NCBI RefSeq assembly: GCF_029784165.1 | Contig: NC_073694.1 | Location: 36,714,006 to 36,778,005, forward strand | DNA length: 64,000 bases | Direction of reading: 5' to 3' | Source: Wyeomyia smithii | Lineage: Eukaryota > Arthropoda > Insecta > Diptera > Culicidae | Part shown: piece after piece, positions 56,101 to 64,000 of the stretch | Layout of the letters: each line of letters starts with the position of its first letter | How positions within the stretch are numbered: the first letter of the stretch is position 1 | Translations under genes and position numbers: made by a program | The notes under the pieces: model-generated | Seen by the model: the letters and a program-made list of their open reading frames with translations, nothing else | Database searches by the model: none | Told to the model about the DNA's origin: nothing

Positions 56101-58241
56101 TCTAAAAAAATTGCCTGCGGTAGTTCAGAAGGATTAAACATCGTGTAAATTCATACAATTTCATTAAATTATAATAATTATTCATTAATTCAATCGGATT
56201 ACGTTACAGAAATGATTCAAAACATATACCTGGTACTCAAATACGAAAATAAAAAAAAATCTGCTGAGGAACAAACAGCACAACTGAACGTTTTCACCAC
56301 TCGACAGGACAGTCGCTTTGGTCCAGTTCCATATCCACTCTCAATTTCGGAGGTCCAGTGCTTGGAAGAAGATTTGCCCGTCTGCTCGTTGTCAATTTGT
56401 CACTATACTCTACTGCACCAAGCGACCCACTGGGGACAGAGATAAAGTAAAAAAAGAGAAAACTTAATCTTGGCGCTTTCAATCTAATGAACTTTTTTTT
56501 CTCGTTCAGTGCATGTCCTGTTTCTGTTTGTTGATGCTTGCCGCGTTTGAAGTTTTTTTTCCCCCGTCCAACTCGGAAACTGGTCTGCAACATTTTAGCC
56601 ACTTTGTGCCACGATGAAGTGGAGTGCAAATCCTTGACTACTGAGTCGTGTTATACCTACTTAAAATCCGTGGTGCAATCTGCTGCCACGCAAAACGAGA
56701 CTTTCGAGTTTGCTCGCGTTAAAGCGTAGTCGTCGCTACGTGCAATCCTTGGAAATCCATCAGCGTTTTACGGTGCCAATTTTATTTCGGGCAATCATTT
56801 TATAGTGATTTTTACTTTATGTGAGTCTGCAGCTCCGTAATCCGGTTCGCTAGATTGGCAAGTGTTTCCTCTACAACATTGAGCAAAATCACGTACCCGG
56901 CGGTACTAAAATTTTTCAAATCACAGGAGATTGGTGAAATGTTCGTTGCATTCACCTACAAGTCCACATAAACTTCGAAGGTATGAGGACTCAAAGCGTT
57001 CAGCTTATCTAAACGGTCTCCATCTGTCACATAAAAGTCACCCATTGTGAAACCGATTCAGAGCCATATGAGAAGAGTTGCATATCGCTTCCGAATTCTC
57101 TGGATTCATTCTATCCTGCAGGTCAACACTTGGCTAGCAGGACAAGTGCCAAACAACATTTTACGAGGCTTTGAAATCAATTCCTTTCCGGTGACGCCAG
57201 CCATCAGAGAGCATTGTGATTGTGATTTCCCCATTCAAACGTTTGCAGTGCTTAATCGCTTTCGAAAAGAGTTTATTGCAGCACTTGCTCTCGCTATACG
57301 GAAGGACAATTTTGTAGTTTCACTACACTTTCCCGGGGGAAATCGCCAGGTTTCATACGAGCGGCTTCCGAATTAAATCTGGAAAGTGGCACCATAAAGC
57401 ATAAAGATTTTTACGATTGCAAGCTGGCGGAAAGGAAGGCAAACTGAATATCAATCAATTCATCAGCCAAATTTACTACTTCGATTCTGTTCTTTACGAT
57501 CTAGTTTAGTTCAGTTACTGATGACGATTTCGGAATTTTAAGCAACTTTCCTCCTACTTTGGGATTGATTATCATTATCTCAATTGTAGTATATCTGCAT
57601 CGACATAGGTCAGAGCAGAAGAATGGGGCGAATATTCGTCACACTAGTGAAAAGGTAGGAGCTTAACTTAATTAAATATCCGCAGTCGAAAATGTCAGCA
57701 CCGCAAAACGACAAAAACAACGCAAATTACATCAGAAAACGGTTTGAACAAGAGGCGCCCGTTGTACCGCGAACGAAAAATAAAATTTTATTAGTGCATA
57801 AGATTTAATCCTCGCGCTAGGATACATTTATTTGCGGCCCCTCTGTGGTGGGTGCTCCGGTCATGTGCACAGATCGTAAACATGTGTAATTCTAAATGCC
57901 AACCCGGCGTCTAACACATGTCGGTTGATTCACGTAGCACAGTGGACGAGGAGCGTTTGCTGGATGAGGGTTTTGAGATTTTTCGGGACCAAGAGTACAA
58001 GTACACAGGACGTTATAGCTACCGTGAATATTCTGATATTTTGTGATAATTTTCAACGAAGGTCAAAAGAGTATAACCACAGACTAACAGACATAACACT
58101 TCGAACGAATTTTCAATATAATCATCGTTCGGATGATTCCAGTACTTTACGTTAGTAACACTAGCACCATCTGCTGTCGTGTGTTGTGATATATAGTGCT
58201 TGACTATCAAATGACGGTAATTACATACTGTTTCTTTTTGT
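53151..58241. other. Repeat-poor interval with no clear gene
   Basis: No ORF has a recognised domain. The sequence between about 54200 and 57700 is less repetitive and GC-richer, as expected for unique intronic or flanking host DNA. The 109-codon frame at 57047-57376 and the antisense frames at 56294-56629 have no motif I know. One weak exon candidate is listed at 55290. Confidence 0.45.
55290..55504 (+). CDS. Weak candidate exon encoding a hydrophobic leader
   Basis: The frame has no ATG start (it opens at a GTG at 55295) but follows a splice-acceptor-like ATTACTTTTCAG (55279-55290). It reads VIDNNLLAKAISVILLLVWY, MFTAGHALPRVPAGDRSQ, TEPYRYRVQ: a hydrophobic stretch with a signal-peptide-like end (TAGHA then LPR). 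A donor-like TTCAG/GTGGCG occurs near 55436. If translated through, it stops after GRRSVPGLS at 55502-55504. It could be an exon of a secreted host protein or a chance opening. No family recognised; no partner exon found. Confidence 0.2.
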
Positions 58242-58515
58242 AGGTTCAGAATAAGCTACCGAAAGTTTTAGCAAAAAAGGGCAACATCAAGTGGGAGCCA
58301 TTTCATCCAGGAAAGAGGTGTAAACACTACGGTGGTAATGGCAATGTCTGTATCTGGAGCATATTTACCACCAGTGTTCATTTTCGCTAGGCACAGAATG
58401 AATGATGCGCTCAAGATCGGGGCCCCTGAAGGATCAGTGTTTACCTGTAATCCTAATGGTTGGAGCACATTGACTACCTGTTCCAGCTGGTTTGATCACT
58501 TTTTGACGTAGGACT
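58242..58515 (+). pseudogene. Pogo/Tigger (DDE_1) transposase fragment
   Basis: The plus frames read VQNKLPKVLAKKG, then (frameshift) QHQVGAISS, then from about 58318 VNTTVVMAMSVSGAYLPPVF, IFARHRMNDALKIGAPEGSV, FTCNPNGWSTLTTCSSWFDH and F. This matches the pogo/jerky DDE block ('KKG.KQVG..SS.ERG.NTTV......SG.Y.PP..IF.R.RM...L..G.P.G......NGW.....F..W..HF'). The segment lies between the first and second catalytic Asp blocks. Both flanks of the gene are missing. A minus-strand open frame here (58268-58468) is a shadow. Confidence 0.8.
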
Positions 58516-60734
58516 ACGTCTTCGTTTTCTATACTAGATTACATTTTGTAAAATTGAAAATGAAACTGGCAAATGTTGTCAGATTTCAAACGATTATAGC
58601 AAGCGAACGACTCAATGCATCTTAGTATTTTTTATGTCGGTGAATAGATAAAATGTGTAGGGTAAATAACCCAATAGTGAAGGAGCTAAGCACGAGTTAT
58701 GCATGTTTAGCCATGTTTTGGCTATGAAAAACGAATCCAGCTGGTCCGTTTTATTATTTTCTGTTGAAATGGGTTCTATTTGATAATTTTTCACCTTAAA
58801 ATTGACTTTGAACCCGCTTTGAGGGTTTAAATTAACTAAAATAAGTTGCACGCTTTTGTTCCAATAGTTGCGGTAGAGTTCCTATAGTTGTGAATGGGTG
58901 TTCCTGTAGTTGCGGTATATAAAACAGTCGTGTTCGCTTGGTTAAATGAAGGTATTTGCCTCGCTTGAAGTGGTTTTCGATTGTTTTACTATTTATCATA
59001 TTGTTTTTAATAGGTTGACAAGTCGGTTTGCAAGTGAATACAAAAATGCACGAAGTTAACTAAGAGACGGATTTTGCGCCAATTTGATCAGATGTTGGCA
59101 AAATTCAGTGAGGGTATGTAGGTTTTATTAAAATAAAACAAATTTTGCATACTTTTTATAAAATGTCTTTAGACTAACATTTGAAAAGGGCTGAAATTGG
59201 CTGAAGAGAAAGACCAATGGGGCACATTTTGAATATTCAGAAGAATTTTTTTTTTCACAATTGGAGACTTCTCAATACTGGAAGTTAGAGTCTATCACCT
59301 CTGCTTCGTACCATGTTTGCGCTTACATTTTTGACGTTAATGTTTACTAAAAGAGCGACTGAAGCTGTGAAAGGCTCGTTAAAAGAATTACAAGACCAAA
59401 AGCAGTGGGTAAGCATCGATTAGGAGGTCATAAATGCATAATACATCATTTTAGGGGTGAGAGCGATAGCTTTTGTGGCCGATCATGTATGAAGTATCGG
59501 TAAATACACGGTGGCAGGGGAAGGTGGGGTTCAAAAATTGAATAGTAATAAGTTACATCATTTAGGTATGTCCCCTAGTACCTGCTTGTCCCTAATATAC
59601 ACAAGTAGTCCCACATACATATGTTCTGATAAACGTAAATCAGAATTGCGAAACATACCGCAACTATAAGAGCATAGTGTATCCTGTGATCCAATAGTGG
59701 AGGAAGTAATTTATAAATAATATGATCATCTATTAACGAACTTCACCTGTGCAACAGTTTCCATAATAAACTGTTATCTGGGAAAATAATTATATGAGTA
59801 ATAATCGTACTAAAACTACACACATATCTTAAAACAATCGTGGACAAAATAAGAAAATGGGTAGTGAGTGGTACCTTCCGGGTAAGTTTCTGAAAAATAC
59901 AGTATTCTTCAGTAATTTGGATATTTTCAGTATATATTGTTGTAGTAACATATACTTATGTTTAATCTATTATTTCTTCAACATGTAGCATAAGCAATTC
60001 AGTTCTAATTAGTTTGAACGATGAATTTAAAAGCGATGCCGCAACTATTGGTACTACCACAACTGTGTGTTGGATCATCTACCCTAACAATTGTTTGATA
60101 TAATGTTTAACATTGTTGCTTTACTGCTTAATGATGATAGTTTCAAGGCCAAGCTTTCCCATACATATTCCCTTGTTTCCCGAGCACGAATAACAATAAC
60201 ATGGACGGAATAAATTCCATTGCCTACATATTCTTACTCACCATATGATTTTGTTCCGTTTATCTTTCTCTAAGCTGCGTGGCCACGCTCTAATGGCAAA
60301 AATCTACTCTGAACTCGATACAAAAGACTGCGTGTAGAAAATTCAGCTTCAGTCTAATTTGTTACACAATAGCGAGTGCAGTGCAGTTGTTAAAGGTACG
60401 AGACATTGAAAAACGAGAGCTGCATACGAGTCAACTTCCAGGCAGTGCGGAGCATGTTACCTTTATTTTGCATACGGCAGCAACAGTTACCATTGTACGC
60501 TGCAGGATATTTTGTTGGCACAGCTACTGAAGGGCACAGCGAAGAGCTAATGTTATGCGCGGCCAACAAAATATTAAATGCTACCGGTGGTGGTGCGATC
60601 ATCAGCGTTCTGTAGCACACATTTCGAGCTGAAGATTATGGAACCAGTTCTTTTCAGAGCTATAAATGCTTGAAAATAAGAGTTATGAGAATTTTCACAA
60701 CTACTACTAGTGTGAAATTTTCATGTATTCTGGC
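58516..60734. other. Interval with no recognisable gene
   Basis: AT-rich to about 60000 with short frames only. 60390-60620 is open on both strands (plus frame CIRVNFQAVRSML, GYFVGTATEGHSEELML; minus frame with Cys pairs), but no family is recognised and neither strand has a convincing start. Nothing else noted. Confidence 0.4.
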
Positions 60735-60995
60735 ATCGTTTTTTTTTATTCTCGCTTATTTTCCGTCGGTCTAGTTCCGCCACTGTTGTGGCCAATCACC
60801 GACGCCCAGGGAGGCGACTCCACACCCAGTACCCTAACTCACGACCCGTTCATTAACGGACCGGCGCCAACGGCTTTACTTCCTCATGCGATGGAAGGCG
60901 TGATCCCAGAGATTTTTCGCCTCAGAAAATCTCCCGGTGTCGGCTAGGATTGAATCTAGACCAGTTGGGTTGGTTGTGAGTGGATCACGCCACCT
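60735..60995 (-). mobile_element. Probable tRNA-related SINE of a second family
   Basis: Read on the minus strand, GGTGGCGTGATCCACTC is followed by CTGGTCTAGATTCAATCCTA, whose AGATTCAATCC resembles a Pol III B box. A ~200-bp body follows (GGCGCCGGTCCGTTAATGAA, CGTGAGTTAGGGTACTGG), and an A-rich end (CGAGAATAAAAAAAA) lies at the low-coordinate side near 60739-60755. It is unrelated to the SINE at 46804. Only one copy is in the window, so the call rests on the promoter-like box and tail. Confidence 0.5.
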
Positions 60996-61050
60996 CAACT
61001 TTTACTTACCGTCTTACTTTTACGCCACCTTAACTTTTACTTACCGTCTC
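60989..61050. repeat. 35-bp tandem duplication next to the SINE-like unit
   Basis: GCCACCTCAACTTTTACTTA at 60989 and GCCACCTTAACTTTTACTTA at 61024 start two adjacent copies, both followed by CCGTCT. Non-coding. Confidence 0.8.
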
Positions 61051-61699
61051 GATTAGGGGGATGGGATGGGTTGGGAAAAATAATTTCACCAGACATTTTA
61101 CGGAGGATTGTTTGGTGAGGACTTATGATTGCATACGATCGTTGGTTGAGGGGAAGGTATCAAATGTTGTTAATTCCCGGGCAGGAGAGGATAACAAAAT
61201 CATAGCTCATCAATAACATATTTAGTTATGAGGACTTATTGTGTTATTCGAAAGATATTCACGTTTCAAACGTGCATATGAAAATATCATAAAATTTTGA
61301 TATCATATCTCGCTATGCCTTCAATGAGATGTTTGAGATGATTTTAAAATATCTGATTAAAAGTAAGTTTTTAAGTGAAAATCGTTCGCTATTGATTATT
61401 TATAATGTATCAGTTATGCATTCAGTGTTCAATAAGTTGAAAATATCTGAATCGGTTATTTTCGTGATTTTTAATGCAAATTCTTGGTTTGTTATTAAAA
61501 TATCAAGCTTTGTTATTTATATAGTCTTGAAGAAACAATATTTTGGTATTATTTTTTGTTATTTTACCAACTATGTAAACCATATTAAGATCAAAATGAG
61601 GTGTATTTCTAATATCTGGTTGTGATATTATAATGATAATTTCTCCTGCTCGGGTTGTTCCAGACTGTTTCAGTTGGTGCAAAATAGTTCCAACAGATA
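61051..61699. other. Non-coding AT-rich interval
   Basis: The open frame at 61329-61625 is AT-rich, hydrophobic and low-complexity, with no recognised domain. It is more likely a chance opening than a gene. No repeats identified. Confidence 0.4.
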
Positions 61700-62460
61700 A
61701 CATGGTGATTGTAGCAAATGAAAAAGTCTATCCAATATCGAGTCTTATTATATATTAAATAATTGCCTAAATACATCGAGTGGATGATTTGCATTCGTCG
61801 TATACGAGCATCAGCTTCTGCGGCATCCACGTTGAAATCATTATTCTCATTTACTTCTTGAAATAGTTGATTCTCGAATTGTTGGTCGTCTTCGTCATTT
61901 TTCCAGAAAATATTACATGATGTTGCACAGCATTTTGCAATTTGTCCAGCTTGTTGGATCACTGTATTCAAGGGTAAGCTGAGTCTCTCAATTTGACTCC
62001 ATTAGGGAGAATTTGCCTTTTTCCATGCGCGGGAACAAGGTACTTTTACGTAGCACTCTTGCATCATGTAGGTACAATCAGCAGTTACATAAAAATAACT
62101 CAAGGTTCGAAACACAAACGAACATACAGATGATGTAATGAAGCCCTTTCGAATCAGCGAAGGCTTCTTTATTTATTGTGGGTGCATCAATGGGAATCAG
62201 AGATCCATCTATAAAACCTATCACGCTGGATGAATTTGTCATTCTGTAAAAATGCGCAACCACACGTGGGGTATTGGATGGCCAACAAACTGTGCACTGA
62301 AAATGTCGTCTGTCAATTGCGGCCACAACTCGATGCGCTGTCCTCCCTACAGTTTATTTGTAACTCGCTAGCCCGATACCTTAGTATTGGCTACCTTGTC
62401 CGAGCCAGCGAAATGCGACGCACTATTGTTGGTTAGGCTTTAGTGCTCCTCCACGGTTAG
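61700..62460 (-). pseudogene. PIF/Harbinger (HARBI1-like) transposase relic
   Basis: Minus strand. Near 62430-62330 a HARBI1-like block reads VAFRWLGQGSQY, TVGRTAHRVVAAIDRRHF. It is followed by WPSNTPRVVAHFYRMTNSSS and VIGFIDGSLIPIDAPTINKE, AFADSKGLHYI (about 62270-62130), with the first catalytic Asp in GFIDG. The middle of the DDE domain is deleted. The C-terminal part reappears at 61971-61760: IQQAGQIAKCCATSCNIFWK, NDEDDQQFENQLFQEVNENN, AADARIRRMQIIHSMYL-like, matching the 'A..II.CC.LHN....' region and acidic tail. Stops and the deletion make it non-functional. No terminal inverted repeats located. Confidence 0.82.
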
Positions 62461-62499
62461 AAAGCCTTATATCAGGACTGATTGCTCGGAGTATTTACT

Positions 62500-63700
62500 A
62501 AGCTTTCTGCTTCATAGTGAAAGTCGATATTGATACATGGTGCGTAATACTTCATTCTACGATATATATTTTCTCTGCTGGTATCGTCGGCAGTTACCAG
62601 TGAGCCACCTCTATTCCGTCACCACTAATTTGAATTCGAGGTGAGAGGTTAGCACTGTCTTCTTGTGAACCCCTTCCTTTCATGTACTTCGTCTTCGATG
62701 CATTGATGGCCAGGCCAATCCGTTGGGCTTCGGCCTTTAGTCCGATGAACGTATCTGTCATCTTCACAAAGTCCGAACCACAATGTCGATATCGTCGGCG
62801 GGATCCAAACAGTTGAACCGATTATTGGAATATCGTGCCACTGGTGTTAATCCCCGCTCTTCTAATGACACCTTCCATCACCTTGCCTTAAACCTCGGGT
62901 TTCAAACCGAAGAGGTGTAAGGCAAGGTGATGGTTGACCAACAGCGTTAATTTATCCGGAAATCCGCAGTCGAGCATAATTTGCCATAGCTGTTCTCGAT
63001 CGGTTGTGTCGTACGCCGATTTAAAATTGATAAACAAATGATGTGTGGGCACGTTGTATTCGCAATATTTCTGCATACCCTGCCGTACCGCGAATATCTG
63101 ATCCGTGGTGGCGCGGCACCCACTAATCCCGCCTGGTAGTGCCCCACGAACAGCTTCGCAAATGGTGATAGCCGACGGCAGAACATTCGGGAGAGCACCT
63201 TGTAGGCAGCGTTCAGCAGAGTGATTGCCCGGTAATTGCAGCATTCCAGCTTGTCGCCCTCCTTGTAAATGGAACCCACAATACCCTCCATCCACTTCTC
63301 CGGTACTCGTTCTTCTTCCCAAACCTTGACAATGACCTAGTGCACGGCTCTAGCCAGTGATTCGCTACCGTATTTCAATAACTCGCCGGGAAGTTGGTCC
63401 ACTGCAGGAGCTTCATCGTTTTTCAGCCAGCCAATCTCCTCCTTCACCTCCAGGAGATCTGAAATCCTGATATCTTCTAAGATCAGTTGCCATACCGTCC
63501 TCGTGCTCTACTGCATCGCCGTTTAGTTGCTCGTCGAGGTGCTGCCTCACACTTGTCTGTAAGGAGGTTGCCGTCCAAACTCCTGCACATATTGGCCTGT
63601 GGCACGAAGCTTTTACGGGAGCTGCTCGGCTTCTCGTCGAACCTCCAAGTGCCGTTAGCTTGGTACAGCTCTTCCATCGGTACGCGATCTCGGTCCTCTT
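62500..63700 (-). pseudogene. RTE-clade retrotransposon relic (linker and RT), minus strand
   Basis: From the 5' side: TWRFDEKPSSSRKSFVPQAN, MCRSLDGNLLTDKCEA (linker, 63650-63500), then KNDEAPAVDQLPGELLKYG (RT block near 63410-63360) and KWMEGIVGSIYKEGDKLECC, NYRAITLLNAAYKVLSRMFC (63290-63170). A frameshift leads to VPTHHLFINFKSAYDTTDRE, QLWQIMLDCGFPDKL (63060-62945), then GLRQGD near 62890 and ADDIDIVV (catalytic ADD) near 62783-62806. The C-terminus decays by about 62500. A 59-bp palindrome at 62876-62934 sits in the QGD region and accompanies a deletion. It is a different RTE lineage from 14481-21753, judged by sequence wording. Confidence 0.85.
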
Positions 63701-64000
63701 ACTGGCGCTTCTTCCTTCGGAGGACTGAGTTTTGGTCTTCCAAGCCTGTCGCTACCGTTCCAACTAAAGCTTGTAAGTTTCACTAATAATGTTATCTAAA
63801 TACACTTGTAACTTCGGACTTGTAGATTTGCACTTGTAGCTTTATTTTTCAACAGAAATAAACAAGTTACTTGTTACTAGACTAATAGAGACTAAACGAA
63901 GACATTATGCTACAGGGCCCAGTTTGCTGCTGCTTCAGAAAGAACCGTCCGCATTACCTTTTGAATATAAAATCGGTTGATTAAAATAACGCGTATTCTT
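63701..64000. other. Terminal interval
   Basis: 63770-63850 contains repeated short words (CTTGTAA, ACTTGTA, TTACTTGTTAC). No gene seen. The 5' limit of the RTE relic probably lies near 63720-63770. Confidence 0.4.

Noticed and set aside
57047..57376. 109-codon plus-strand frame as a host exon
   Set aside because: No motif, no convincing splice sites and no neighbouring exon; kept only as part of an unassigned interval.
58268..58468. Minus-strand frame as a gene
   Set aside because: It is the shadow of the plus-strand pogo/Tigger transposase block, which has clear family motifs.
60390..60620. Frame open on both strands as a small secreted or Cys-rich protein
   Set aside because: The plus frame has no ATG at its start, the minus frame lacks a recognisable family, and mutual openness suggests composition effects.
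61329..61625. AT-rich 98-codon frame as a membrane protein
   Set aside because: Composition-driven hydrophobicity in AT-rich DNA, with no family resemblance and no supporting context.

Overview
The window looks like repeat-dense intergenic or intronic DNA from a mosquito, most probably a culicine (Aedes- or Culex-like). The argument comes from the repeats: an apparently intact Juan-type Jockey retrotransposon (37364-41770), several RTE-clade relics, tRNA-derived SINEs, and many small TA-flanked or long-inverted-repeat DNA elements in AT-rich sequence. I find no convincing host protein gene, rRNA or tRNA gene in 64 kb. Assignment to genus is inference.

Region by region. 1-6.3 kb: a long inverted repeat, the C-terminal part of a mariner-type transposase, a decayed RTE relic with a MITE in it, and a minus-strand non-LTR reverse transcriptase fragment. 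6.3-12.8 kb: mostly repeat-poor sequence with no recognisable gene. 12.8-14.5 kb: a TA-flanked inverted-repeat element. 14467-21767: a full-length RTE insertion bounded by a perfect 14-bp target-site duplication and split twice, by a 1333-bp Transib-like element (CACAGTG ends, 5-bp duplication) and by a 2709-bp element (13-bp perfect inverted ends, 7-bp duplication). 21.8-29.7 kb: Harbinger-like and hAT transposase relics, a reverse-orientation fragment of the 12.8-kb element, a 1.56-kb near-perfect palindrome and a small MITE. 29.7-35.1 kb: two direct copies of an approximately 2-kb repeat with internal tandem arrays, then a 1.26-kb palindromic element. 35.1-37.3 kb: no gene.

37349-41785: the Juan-type element with two open ORFs and a perfect 15-bp target-site duplication. 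42-46 kb: SINEs, an RTE relic split by a SINE, and several MITEs. 46.3-50.9 kb: a stack of Tigger-like sequence carrying a 917-bp hAT element (8-bp duplication) that carries a SINE (12-bp duplication), beside a 2.6-kb element with about 0.7-kb inverted repeats enclosing a decayed transposase-like gene of a family I cannot name. 51.3-53.15 kb: a minus-strand CR1/Jockey-type retrotransposon relic with a (TAAA)n tail. 53.2-60.7 kb: repeat-poor DNA with a pogo/Tigger fragment and one weak candidate exon. 60.7-64 kb: a SINE-like unit, a Harbinger transposase relic and a second-type RTE relic, all on the minus strand.

The genes here do not form a pathway. They are mobile-element genes, mostly dead, plus one retrotransposon that may still be competent. 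The nesting gives relative ages: RTE before its two DNA-element insertions; Tigger-like unit before hAT before SINE; RTE relic before SINE at 43 kb. All homology calls are made by eye from translated motifs and repeat alignments, without database searches.
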